Part shown: positions 33,124 to 40,844 of the stretch, in pieces | Numbering within the stretch: the first letter of the stretch is position 1 | How the letters are laid out: the number at the start of each line of letters is the position of its first letter | NCBI GenBank assembly: GCA_023434665.1 | Contig: JAEYSM010000016.1 | Span: 124,001-188,000 of the forward strand | Direction of reading: 5' to 3' | Length of the DNA stretch: 64,000 nt | Origin: Bacteroidota bacterium | GTDB lineage: Bacteria; Bacteroidota; Bacteroidia; Bacteroidales; Lentimicrobiaceae | Notes under the pieces: model-generated | Seen by the model: only the letters and a program-made list of their open reading frames with translations | Told to the model about the DNA's origin: nothing | The model's database searches: none | Translations under genes and position numbers: made by a program

Positions 33124-33240
33124 GGTTTTTTTGCGGCAGATTGCCGGTCAAGGTTCAATGCAGGTTCCCCACCTGCCCGGGCCCGTGAAAGAGCTTAAAA
33201 AGTTCTATTTCACTAATTTATTAACAATTCTCAAAAACCA
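33124..33240 (+). ncRNA. Structured 5' leader, possible cis-regulatory RNA
   Basis: About 117 bases between a -7 box and the start of the COG2403-type gene. Three consecutive hairpins can be drawn: 33134-33146 (CGGCA/TGCCG, 3-base loop), 33160-33176 (GCAGGT/ACCTGC, loop TCCCC) and 33185-33213 (GTGAAAGAGCT with AGTTC-TA-TTTCAC). The self-complementary CGGGCCCG (33178-33185) lies between the last two. AGGTTC is repeated at 33151 and 33162. GC content is strikingly higher than in the surroundings. It does not match the consensus of TPP, cobalamin, SAM, ZTP or fluoride riboswitches as I know them, nor a tRNA or SRP RNA. Confidence 0.45.
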
Positions 33241-34581
33241 ATGAAAAAAAACGTACTTATCATCGGAGCTGCGGGAAGAGATTTCCACAACTTCAACACC
33301 TATTTTCGAGGTAACGCTAATTACAATGTTGTTGCATTCACAGCAGCTCAGATACCTGACATTGACGGCCGTAAGTACCCTAAAGAATTGGCAGGAGAGG
33401 ACCTTTATCCTGATGGTATACCAATCTATGCCCAGGATGAACTACCCCAACTGATTCATGACTTGAAGGTTGACGACTGTGTTTTTTCGTACAGTGACGT
33501 TCCTTATCCAAGGGTTATGAATATCAGTGCATTGGTCAACGCTTCAGGTGCAAATTTCATTTTATTAGGTCCCCGCGACACAATGATCAAAAGCACTAAG
33601 CCGGTAATTGCTGTAGGTGCTACACGTACCGGATGTGGTAAAAGTCAAACAAGCCGCAGAATCATTGAAATTCTGATGGAGATGGGGCTAAAAGTTGTTG
33701 CAATCCGTCATCCAATGCCTTATGGTGATTTGAATGCACAGAAAGTACAGCGTTTTGAAACCATTGAAGATTTGCATAAACACAAATGTACTATCGAAGA
33801 AATGGAAGAATATGAACCTCATGTAGTTAGAGGTGATGTTATTTATGCCGGAGTTGATTATGAAGCAATTGTAAGGGCTGCAGAAAACGATCCAAATGGT
33901 TGTGATATAATTCTTTGGGATGGCGGAAATAACGACTTTCCGTTCTACAAACCTGATTTAATGATAGGTGTGGCAGATCCTTTACGCGCAGGCGCAGAAG
34001 TTAGTTACTATCCAGGAGAAGTGGTCGCTCGTATGTCTGATGTAATCGTGATCAATAAAATAGATAGTGCTTCACTTGACTGTATCAATACAGTAAGAGA
34101 CAATCTTCATAAGATTAATCCACATGCTATTATTATTGATGGAGCTTCACCATTATCAGTTGATAAGCCAGAACTTATACTTAATAAGAAGGTTTTAGTT
34201 GTTGAAGATGGCCCAACCCTTACTCATGGCGAGATGAAAATAGGAGCGGGTGTAGTTGCTGCACTGAAATATGGTGCTGCAGAGCTTGTTGACCCACGTC
34301 CGTTTGTTGTAGGAAAACTTGAAGAAACATTCCGCATTTATCCAAATATTGGAACCTTACTTCCTGCAATGGGATATGGTGATGAACAGGTAAAAGACCT
34401 CGAAACTACCATCGCAAATGTGGAATGCGATGCCGTAATAATTGCCACTCCAATTGACTTATCAAGAGTTGTAAAAATTAACAAGCCAACTGTTAAAGTC
34501 GGCTACGATCTACAGGAGATTGGTAGTCCAAATTTAACATCAGTTCTAAAGGACTTTGTTAAAAAGCACAATTTAAAATAA
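33241..34581 (+). CDS. P-loop GTPase-like protein, COG2403 / cyclic 2,3-diphosphoglycerate synthetase-like
   Basis: 446 residues. An N-terminal Rossmann-like part (NVLIIGAAGRDFHNFNTYFR, PYPRVMNISALVNASGANF) precedes a P-loop domain with VGATRTGCGKSQTSRR (Walker A 126-135), VAIRHPMPYGDL, DIILWDGGNNDFPF and VINKIDSA (an NKxD-like guanine motif). It resembles archaeal cyclic 2,3-diphosphoglycerate synthetases, but bacterial members have no assigned role. It is preceded by a structured leader and followed by an intrinsic terminator (34590-34619), so it is transcribed alone, just upstream of pyrB. Confidence 0.75.
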   Translation: MKKNVLIIGAAGRDFHNFNTYFRGNANYNVVAFTAAQIPDIDGRKYPKELAGEDLYPDGIPIYAQDELPQLIHDLKVDDCVFSYSDVPYPRVMNISALVNASGANFILLGPRDTMIKSTKPVIAVGATRTGCGKSQTSRRIIEILMEMGLKVVAIRHPMPYGDLNAQKVQRFETIEDLHKHKCTIEEMEEYEPHVVRGDVIYAGVDYEAIVRAAENDPNGCDIILWDGGNNDFPFYKPDLMIGVADPLRAGAEVSYYPGEVVARMSDVIVINKIDSASLDCINTVRDNLHKINPHAIIIDGASPLSVDKPELILNKKVLVVEDGPTLTHGEMKIGAGVVAALKYGAAELVDPRPFVVGKLEETFRIYPNIGTLLPAMGYGDEQVKDLETTIANVECDAVIIATPIDLSRVVKINKPTVKVGYDLQEIGSPNLTSVLKDFVKKHNLK

Positions 34582-34589
34582 TAAGAAAG

Positions 34590-34619
34590 AAAGCTGCCTT
34601 AAATGGCAGCTTTTTTTTT
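34590..34619 (+). terminator. Intrinsic terminator before pyrB
   Basis: A 9-bp stem (34590-34598 with 34605-34613), 6-base loop and a run of nine T (34611-34619). It separates the COG2403-type gene from pyrB. Confidence 0.9.
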
Positions 34620-34622
34620 GGT

Positions 34623-34630
34623 TACTTTTG
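34623..34630 (+). promoter_or_regulatory. -7 promoter box of pyrBI
   Basis: TACTTTTG, exact consensus, directly after the terminator and 30 bases before the pyrB ATG. No attenuator hairpin is seen in the short leader. Confidence 0.55.
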
Positions 34631-34660
34631 TAAAAAACTACACCTAATAAAAGAAAGACA

Positions 34661-35569
34661 ATGAAAAACCGCAGTCTGGTCTCTATTAATGATTATACAA
34701 AGGAAGAATATCTGAAAATACTCGACCTCGCAGAAGAGTTTGAAAAACAACCAAAACAAACACTTCTTGAAAAGTATGTTGTTGCAACTCTGTTTTTTGA
34801 ACCTTCAACCCGCACGAGGTTAAGCTTTGAGAGTGCTGCTTCACAATTAGGAGCAAAAGTGATTGGATTCTCAGATGCTTCCAGCTCAAGTGTATCTAAA
34901 GGTGAGTCTCTTAAGGATACAATCATGACCGTTGCGAATTACAGCGATATAATCGTAATGCGTCATCCAAAAGAAGGAAGTGCCCGTTTCGCAAGTGAAG
35001 TTTCAAAAGTTCCAATAATCAATGCAGGCGATGGAGGAAATCAACATCCAACACAATGTTTGCTTGATTTATATTCTATTCGAAAAACCCAAGGTACACT
35101 TGATAAATTAAACATTGCTTTTGTAGGGGATCTTAAATACGGCCGAACAGTCCATTCTCTGGTTATGGCTTTGTGCAATTTTGAAACAACTTTTCATCTT
35201 GTTTCCCCATTGGAGCTCAAACTACCCAGCTATGTGAAGATGCATATTAAGAATAATAATCTTAATTATTTTCAATATACAGATCTGGCTGACGTTATCG
35301 AAACCGCTGATATAATATATATGACGAGAATTCAGCGAGAAAGGTTTTCTGATCCTATAGAATATGAAAAGGTAAAAAATGCTTATATTCTCAATGCAGA
35401 AATGCTGGCAAACTGCAAGAAGAATATGAGAGTTTTACATCCACTACCCCGAGTTAATGAAATTACAGAAGACGTTGATTATACAGCTCAGGCATATTAT
35501 TTTACTCAAGCTTTGAATGGAGTCTTTGTAAGGCAGGCACTTTTAGCTACTATTTTAGGTGTTAAATAA
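34661..35569 (+). CDS. pyrB: Aspartate carbamoyltransferase, catalytic subunit
   Basis: 302 residues. The carbamoyl-phosphate loop FFEPSTRTRLSFESA, the flexible SKGESLKDT (80s loop), GDGGNQHPTQCLLDLYSI, VGDLKYGRTVHSL and the late MRVLHPLPRVNEI are all present and specific to ATCase rather than ornithine carbamoyltransferase. It makes carbamoyl-aspartate, the committed step of pyrimidine synthesis. pyrI follows after 19 bases, as in allosteric ATCases. It has its own promoter behind a terminator. Confidence 0.97.
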   Translation: MKNRSLVSINDYTKEEYLKILDLAEEFEKQPKQTLLEKYVVATLFFEPSTRTRLSFESAASQLGAKVIGFSDASSSSVSKGESLKDTIMTVANYSDIIVMRHPKEGSARFASEVSKVPIINAGDGGNQHPTQCLLDLYSIRKTQGTLDKLNIAFVGDLKYGRTVHSLVMALCNFETTFHLVSPLELKLPSYVKMHIKNNNLNYFQYTDLADVIETADIIYMTRIQRERFSDPIEYEKVKNAYILNAEMLANCKKNMRVLHPLPRVNEITEDVDYTAQAYYFTQALNGVFVRQALLATILGVK

Positions 35570-35588
35570 TTAAGACAAGAAAACTACG

Positions 35589-36053
35589 ATGGATACTAAT
35601 GTAAGAAAAGAGCTGATTGTATCAGCTATTGAAAACGGTACTGTAATAGATCATATTCCTTCTAAAAGTGTTTTCAGGGTTGTTAGAATGCTAAACCTTG
35701 AGCAGTTTGATGAGAAAGTTACTATAGGATACAATCTGGAAAGTAAAAAGTATGTAAGAAAGGGTATTATAAAGGTCAGTGACCATTATTTTAAAGACAG
35801 GGATGCTAATAAAATTTCACTTGTAGCACCATCTGCAACACTGATTACTATAAAAGATTTTCAGGTGGTTAGCAAGAGAAAAGTGGAGGTGCCAGATTAT
35901 ATTGAGCAATTTGTTAAATGCGTAAATCCGAATTGTATTACAAATCATCAGCAAATAATGACAAAGTTTAATGTCATTGACAAAAATGAACTTAAACTTC
36001 AATGTCATTATTGTGAGAAGATTACTGGAAAGAACAACATAGAGATTCTTTAA
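35589..36053 (+). CDS. pyrI: Aspartate carbamoyltransferase, regulatory subunit
   Basis: 154 residues. An N-terminal nucleotide-binding domain (LIVSAIENGTVIDHIPSKS, ESKKYVRKGIIKV, LVAPSATLITIKDFQVVSK) is followed by a C-terminal zinc domain with the C-x4-C (CVNPNC) and C-x2-C (CHYC) ligands. It binds CTP/ATP and gives the PyrB complex its feedback control. Length matches E. coli PyrI. Confidence 0.96.
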   Translation: MDTNVRKELIVSAIENGTVIDHIPSKSVFRVVRMLNLEQFDEKVTIGYNLESKKYVRKGIIKVSDHYFKDRDANKISLVAPSATLITIKDFQVVSKRKVEVPDYIEQFVKCVNPNCITNHQQIMTKFNVIDKNELKLQCHYCEKITGKNNIEIL

Positions 36054-36073
36054 TCAGTACATAATATTTGTTG

Positions 36074-36104
36074 CAGAAAGCTTGTTATCCTAACAGGCTT
36101 ACTG
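36074..36104 (+). repeat. Hairpin without T-run after pyrI
   Basis: CAG-A-10 bp stem (36078-36087 with 36091-36100, one G-U) with a 3-base loop TCC, extended by CAG/CTG outside a single A-A mismatch. No T-run follows, so it is not a standard terminator. It could stabilise pyrBI mRNA or be an operator for the next gene. Confidence 0.45.
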
Positions 36105-36129
36105 AATATTCCCTAAAAGGCCGCTTTTT

Positions 36130-36783
36130 ATGCCATCTCATATCAAGACTTTAATAGAAGAAGGTGAACATCAACAACTGGATTTTAAATTTGGTGTTAA
36201 TGATTCGAAAAAGATTGCCCGTACCCTTGCTGCGTTTGCAAACACTGATGGGGGCCGGCTTTTATTAGGGATCAAAGATAATGGTGCTATTGCAGGAGTT
36301 AGATCTGATGAAGAATACTACATGATGGAGGCTGGTGCTCATCTTTATTGTAAACCTCCTGTTGAATTTGATATACAGGAGTGGGATGAAAGTGGTAAAA
36401 ATGTATTGGAGGTTATTGTCCAGAAAAGCAAGGATATTCATTCAGCCCCTGATAAAGATGGGAATTATAAAATATTTGTAAGGGTAGGGGACCAAAATTT
36501 TGTAGCAAATGGTGTTCTCTTAAAGGTTTGGAAAAAAAAGAAGAACCTGCATGGAGTACAAGTGAGTTTTTCTCCAGTAGAAAGAACCTTGATTGCTTAT
36601 ATAGAGCAAAATAGCCGAATTACCTTGAGTACTTTCAAAAAATTGTCTGGATTGTCAGTCAAAAGATGCGAACACATCCTTGCTAATTTTATTGTTCTTG
36701 ATATTATTAGACTAAATTATTCTGAAACAGGTGTTTATTATACTTTGAATCCCGACTTCGATCTGGAGAAAGAAATTTTATGA
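36130..36783 (+). CDS. AlbA_2 (schlafen-type) domain protein
   Basis: 217 residues. Residues 5-130 are the AlbA_2 domain, with the start EGEHQQLDFKFGVND, the core ARTLAAFANTDGGRLLLGIKDNG and DKDGNYKIFVRVGDQN. The C-terminal 70 residues look like a winged helix (TLIAYIEQNSRITLSTFKKL, VKRCEHILANFIVLDII). Such proteins are often putative ATP- or nucleic-acid-binding regulators. The gene overlaps the phosphodiesterase gene by four bases, so they are translationally coupled. Confidence 0.82.
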   Translation: MPSHIKTLIEEGEHQQLDFKFGVNDSKKIARTLAAFANTDGGRLLLGIKDNGAIAGVRSDEEYYMMEAGAHLYCKPPVEFDIQEWDESGKNVLEVIVQKSKDIHSAPDKDGNYKIFVRVGDQNFVANGVLLKVWKKKKNLHGVQVSFSPVERTLIAYIEQNSRITLSTFKKLSGLSVKRCEHILANFIVLDIIRLNYSETGVYYTLNPDFDLEKEIL

Positions 36784-37271
36784 AAACGATAGGATTGATT
36801 TCCGATACTCATTCTTCTACTCATCAATCAGTGATTAATTTCCTGCAAAAATGTGATGAGATATGGCATGCCGGTGATATCGGAGATTTAGAAACAGCAA
36901 AGAATATTGCTTCTATCAAACCATTAAAGGCTGTTTATGGGAATATAGATGGACAAGACATAAGAAGCTTTTATCCTAAATACCAGGATTTTTATTGTGA
37001 GGAAGTAAAAGTATTAATGATTCATATAGGCGGTTATCCTGGAAAATATACTGCAGAAGCTCAGGCCTTAATTAAAGAATTAAAACCCACCTTATTCATT
37101 TCCGGACACTCACATATCCTTAAAGCTATAAATGATGATAAAAACTCCCTATTGCATCTAAATCCAGGCGCAGCAGGTAAGAGCGGATTTCACAAATTTG
37201 TTACCGCTATGAAGTTCGTAATTGATGGCGCAAACATCAAAGACCTTGAGGTGCTTGAAATTGAAAGGTAA
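36780..37271 (+). CDS. YfcE/MJ0936-type metallophosphoesterase
   Basis: 163 residues of a compact calcineurin-like phosphodiesterase. Metal motifs are GLISDTHS (D-x-H), WHAGDIGD (GD), VYGNIDGQ (GN, with D instead of the usual H), MIHIGG (H) and ISGHSHI (GHSH). The family hydrolyses phosphodiesters such as bis-pNPP or cyclic nucleotides in vitro; the physiological substrate is unknown. The start overlaps the AlbA_2 stop (ATGA). Confidence 0.88.
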   Translation: MKTIGLISDTHSSTHQSVINFLQKCDEIWHAGDIGDLETAKNIASIKPLKAVYGNIDGQDIRSFYPKYQDFYCEEVKVLMIHIGGYPGKYTAEAQALIKELKPTLFISGHSHILKAINDDKNSLLHLNPGAAGKSGFHKFVTAMKFVIDGANIKDLEVLEIER

Positions 37272-37284
37272 GTGAAATAAAAAA

Positions 37285-37761
37285 TTAGCGAAGCCTGTCT
37301 GCTGAGCGGACCAGCTTTTCATCACGTACTATTCCTCTGTTTGCCAGAAACAGCATAATGAAGGCTGTTAAAATCAAATATAAGCCGTATCCATGAGTGT
37401 AGACCGCTTCTGATTCGGTAAGGCGACTTATCATTGGACCATAGGCAAAGAAAATCAGACCCAGAATTACTACCACAAAAAGGATAAGTATTCTAACAAT
37501 TTTTGATTGAACTGTTCGTCTTTTATACATGAAAATAGTCAAAAAGGAAATCAGGGCGGTAATTCCAACCAAGATACCTAGAGGCATTATTTTCTTAGAA
37601 TTAACAATTGGCTCAGCACCCGGTGTTAAGGGTTTCAGGTGAGTCACATATAAATGACTATATGAAATTTCAGAAATAAAACTTGCAACAGGAAGAAAGA
37701 ATAATACAATGAGTGCGATGGAAGCAAGTAATAAATAGATTGATTGTACTCTTTGGATCAT
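37285..37761 (-). CDS. DUF4293 family membrane protein
   Basis: 158 residues from the ATG at 37761, chosen because a -7 box lies at 37782-37789 and the family starts with MIQRVQSIYLLLASIAL; an upstream reading from 37812 would cross the promoter. Four membrane helices are visible, with a charged C-terminus (RGIVRDEKLVRSADRLR). The family is confined to Bacteroidota and has no known function. Confidence 0.88.
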   Translation of the reverse strand: MIQRVQSIYLLLASIALIVLFFLPVASFISEISYSHLYVTHLKPLTPGAEPIVNSKKIMPLGILVGITALISFLTIFMYKRRTVQSKIVRILILFVVVILGLIFFAYGPMISRLTESEAVYTHGYGLYLILTAFIMLFLANRGIVRDEKLVRSADRLR

Positions 37762-37781
37762 AACTGAATCTTTTTTTTTGA

Positions 37782-37789
37782 CAAAGATA
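37782..37789 (-). promoter_or_regulatory. -7 promoter box of the DUF4293 gene
   Basis: TATCTTTG on the minus strand, exact consensus, 20 bases before the ATG at 37761. Confidence 0.55.
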
Positions 37790-37851
37790 ATAAAGCACGT
37801 TGAATATAACATTCAGAAGTAAAAAAGGACTAACATGACATTTCATTTTCC

Positions 37852-37859
37852 TATTTTTG
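37852..37859 (+). promoter_or_regulatory. -7 promoter box of the GT39-like gene
   Basis: TATTTTTG, exact consensus, 18 bases before the ATG at 37878. A TTG at 37857 lies inside the box and is rejected as start. Confidence 0.55.
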
Positions 37860-37877
37860 CAATCTAAGCTATTCCAA

Positions 37878-39341
37878 ATGATCTATAGCAGATTGCTCAA
37901 ACCATCTCTTTTCATAATTCTTCTTCTCTTTATTTACAGTATATGGCAGAGAGTTCCTGATATAGACGATGCCTGGATTGGTGAGCATGCATTCTGGTTA
38001 TCAGAAGTAGGATATGTGAAATCAGAATTGATGCATGGAATAACTCTACAGGAAGAACGGCATCTGGTTCATCATAAATTCTTTACTTTAAACGGTCTTA
38101 TTGCAATCAAGTTATTTGGTTTCTCATTGTATACATTAAAAAGTGTGACTCTATTATGGACTGCACTTTTTATGATACTATTTTATATCTATCTCCGAAA
38201 AAAGAAAGGGTCTACAACTGCTTTGTTCGGGATCTTGCTTATAGCGGTCAATGCATTTATATTCCAGTACAGTTTTGTTTACCGTCCTGAAATCATGGTT
38301 ATGACTTTAGGATTTGGTTCTTTTGTTTTTTTAGAGAAGTATATCACTCAGAATCGAACAGTATTCGTAATAATTAGCGGATTCATAGCAGGTATTGCAG
38401 CGTCAGCTCATCTTAACGGTTTGATCTATATAGGTGCAGGATACTTGTTGTTACTATGGAAGAAAAAAGTTTCCGGTAGCATCATTTTGGGGTTAGTTTC
38501 TCTATTGGGTTTTGCAGTTTATTTTTATGACTTTACAGCAGATTATAATATGAACTTTTGGCTGCACCAAATCAAGGACTCGCCTGCTTTGCACAAGTCA
38601 TCTGTTATTCCGGAATCGATAGGATTCTTTTTAAAGGTTTTACGTGAACATATGAGGTTCTTCCATAGCCCAAAAGAAATTGTCTTTTCTGCATTGTTGA
38701 TAGGATCGATTATAGTCAATTTTAAACAACTTAAAAACGAGACTATTTACTTACATTACCTGCTTCTCCTGGTAATTTTACTCTCACTGATATCAGTACA
38801 TACAACCAGCAAATACCTTCTTTTGTATCTTCCTTTTATGATGCTGATAATAGTAAAAAGTTTCAATCTGATGTATAATAAGGTCACAGATGAAACTCAA
38901 ATACCAACGAAACAAAGAAAACAATGGTTAGCCATGATTATTATCATTACATGTTATTTAGCTATTCACATGGTTTACAATGTTCTGATCTCTGTTGAAA
39001 AGTTTGACTCAGCACAACACAAAAAGTACACTCAAAAATATTTTCCAAGTCATGATAATACAGCAATCCTCGCACCCATGTCGTTCATTTTTAATGAACT
39101 ACACCATTATAAAAGAATTCAGAGTGACCTGAGTATTGAAGAAATGAACAGACCGCATACCCTGACCAGTGAAACTTTCTTTGAGACTATTGACAGTTTG
39201 GACCTTAATGCTATGATATTAACCGACGAATATCAGAGAAAATATGGATTATACATTCTGGATGAAAATGATCTTAGGAGTAAAGGATTCACGATATTGG
39301 GAAAAGAGCATGGAATGACCTTTTATTCTAAGATTGAATGA
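37878..39341 (+). CDS. GT39-like membrane glycosyltransferase
   Basis: 487 residues with about ten membrane helices followed by a soluble C-terminal part of about 110 residues. The first extracytoplasmic loop contains VPDIDDAWIGEHAFWLSE, which carries the acidic pair typical of GT-C enzymes (ArnT/PMT group), and helix two has the IKLFGFSLYTLKSVTLLW pattern. Such enzymes transfer sugars from polyprenyl-phosphate donors outside the inner membrane. Donor and acceptor are unknown. The start is the ATG after the promoter box at 37852-37859. Confidence 0.78.
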   Translation: MIYSRLLKPSLFIILLLFIYSIWQRVPDIDDAWIGEHAFWLSEVGYVKSELMHGITLQEERHLVHHKFFTLNGLIAIKLFGFSLYTLKSVTLLWTALFMILFYIYLRKKKGSTTALFGILLIAVNAFIFQYSFVYRPEIMVMTLGFGSFVFLEKYITQNRTVFVIISGFIAGIAASAHLNGLIYIGAGYLLLLWKKKVSGSIILGLVSLLGFAVYFYDFTADYNMNFWLHQIKDSPALHKSSVIPESIGFFLKVLREHMRFFHSPKEIVFSALLIGSIIVNFKQLKNETIYLHYLLLLVILLSLISVHTTSKYLLLYLPFMMLIIVKSFNLMYNKVTDETQIPTKQRKQWLAMIIIITCYLAIHMVYNVLISVEKFDSAQHKKYTQKYFPSHDNTAILAPMSFIFNELHHYKRIQSDLSIEEMNRPHTLTSETFFETIDSLDLNAMILTDEYQRKYGLYILDENDLRSKGFTILGKEHGMTFYSKIE

Positions 39342-39353
39342 TGGAAAGTACAT

Positions 39354-40100
39354 TTACTTTTCCTCTTTAACCATTCTTTCAGTAGCCTTGTTATAATACT
39401 CTTCAGATTTAAGGAAACCGCCTGTCCACACTTCACGTTTTTCAGTAACACCCTTATCATCCAAATGCATCCATATGCCATCCTTAAGATTATTTATGTA
39501 AGGTCCTGAAATGAAAACTCTTCCATTAGGATGATAAAAAGTAGCAAGGCCTTCGAGTTTCCCTTTCTTGTAAGTTGCTTTTGTTTTTACAGCTCCATCC
39601 GAAAAATACTGGATCCAATTGCCTTCTTTTGTTCCATTGACGTATTGCACCTCGTCAAGTAAATTACCATCATGGTAGTATATCTTCCAGGTGCCATGAG
39701 GAATGCCATTTATATAATTCTCCTCAGCAATGACAATGGAATCCTGGTTGTAAAATTTCCATAATCCATTCTTTTGCTCTTTGATATATTCACCTTCAGA
39801 TACGATAAAACCTTTGTCAAATATCTTGGTATAAGCCCTGGATCCTTTATTAAAAAACTCAGTTATAGCTTTGACTTTTCCTACTGAGTCATAGTAAGTG
39901 AATGTCCCAAAAGGTATATCATCGACAAACTGACCTTGGTATAATATTCTGCCATGGGTATCTGTTTTCTCCCATTTACCTTGCTTAAGTCCCTTTCCAT
40001 CAACCAAATTAAGAGACTCATCAACCTGACCGTATGAAGATGTAATAATGAGAATTCCTGTTAAGAAAGTAAAAATAATCTTTTTGATATTGACAATCAT
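39354..40100 (-). CDS. Secreted MORN-repeat protein (YwqK-like)
   Basis: 248 residues from the ATG at 40100 (an earlier in-frame reading from 40232 would cross the promoters at 40177-40197). A signal peptide (MIVNIKKIIFTFLTGILIIT, then SSYG) is followed by about seven MORN-type units such as GKGLKQGKWEKTDTHGRILY, YINGIPHGTWKIYYHDGNLL, YVNGTKEGNWIQYFSDG and YKKGKLEGLATFYHPNGR. These proteins are often annotated as YwqK-family antitoxins, but in Bacteroidota they are simply exported MORN proteins; no toxin is adjacent. Function unknown. Confidence 0.82.
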   Translation of the reverse strand: MIVNIKKIIFTFLTGILIITSSYGQVDESLNLVDGKGLKQGKWEKTDTHGRILYQGQFVDDIPFGTFTYYDSVGKVKAITEFFNKGSRAYTKIFDKGFIVSEGEYIKEQKNGLWKFYNQDSIVIAEENYINGIPHGTWKIYYHDGNLLDEVQYVNGTKEGNWIQYFSDGAVKTKATYKKGKLEGLATFYHPNGRVFISGPYINNLKDGIWMHLDDKGVTEKREVWTGGFLKSEEYYNKATERMVKEEK

Positions 40101-40176
40101 AATGTTAATATGTTTTACTTCACGGTATCGATAAGAACTACTAGTTTTTACAGAGAGAGATGTTATAAACTGTTTG

Positions 40177-40197
40177 TATATTTGCCCGTCAAAATTA
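40177..40197. promoter_or_regulatory. Divergent -7 boxes for recR and the MORN gene
   Basis: TATATTTG at 40177-40184 (plus, 40 bases before the recR ATG) and TAATTTTG read from 40197 to 40190 (minus, 89 bases before the MORN ATG). Both are exact matches; the boxes are five bases apart and the two transcripts would overlap at their 5' ends. Confidence 0.5.
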
Positions 40198-40224
40198 AGC
40201 ATTCTTCTAATAGCCAACAATTTT

Positions 40225-40839
40225 ATGAACACCTATCCTTCAAAGCTACTTGATGCAGCAGTAGCAGAATTGGTTAAACTACCCGGAATAGGAAGAAGAA
40301 CTGCCTTGCGACTTGCATTATGGATCCTTAAACAGGAAGCTAACAAAGTGCGATCATTGGGTCAGTCAATAATCGACCTGCGTGAAAATATGCAATTCTG
40401 CTCAAGTTGCCACAGTATCTCAGATGGAAACTTATGCAACATTTGTGCCGATTTAAAGCGTGATCATTCAGTAATTTGCGTTGTTGAAGATATTCGCGAT
40501 GTTATTGCTATTGAAAACACAAACCAATATCGCGGAATATATCACATTCTAGGTGGAATAATTTCACCTATGGAAGGGATAGGACCTCAGGATCTTCATA
40601 TCAGTTCTTTGATCGGGAAAGCTGAAACAGGAAGCATAAATGAACTAATTATGGCTCTGCCTTCAACTACAGAAGGAGATACTACTGCTTTTTATATTTA
40701 CCGGAAGGTTCAACCATCAGTACCCGTTATTTCAGCAATATCAAGAGGTATAGCCATCGGAGATGACCTTGAATATGCCGATGAGGTTACACTTGGTAAA
40801 TCTATCAGAAACAGGGTGCCTTTTGATAAATCTCTATAA
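40225..40839 (+). CDS. recR: Recombination mediator protein RecR
   Basis: 204 residues from the ATG at 40225. A helix-hairpin-helix (LVKLPGIGRRTALRLAL), a zinc finger with CSSCHSISDGNLCNIC and a TOPRIM domain (VICVVEDIRDVIAIENT, LIMALPSTTEGDTTAFYIYR) are in the canonical order. With RecF/RecO it loads RecA on gapped DNA. argS follows after 5 bases. Confidence 0.96.
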   Translation: MNTYPSKLLDAAVAELVKLPGIGRRTALRLALWILKQEANKVRSLGQSIIDLRENMQFCSSCHSISDGNLCNICADLKRDHSVICVVEDIRDVIAIENTNQYRGIYHILGGIISPMEGIGPQDLHISSLIGKAETGSINELIMALPSTTEGDTTAFYIYRKVQPSVPVISAISRGIAIGDDLEYADEVTLGKSIRNRVPFDKSL

Positions 40840-40844
40840 AAATT

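Noticed and set aside
32985..33188. 67-residue open frame in the pirin/COG2403 intergenic region
   Set aside because: It runs through the promoter and hairpin leader and has no recognisable protein pattern.
33131..33200. tRNA or SRP RNA in the structured leader
   Set aside because: No cloverleaf or conserved SRP loop can be formed; stems are consecutive simple hairpins.
40101..40232. Longer start of the MORN protein at 40232 and longer recR start at 40174
   Set aside because: Both would cross the divergent promoter boxes at 40177-40197, and the signal peptide and HhH domain begin at the inner ATGs.
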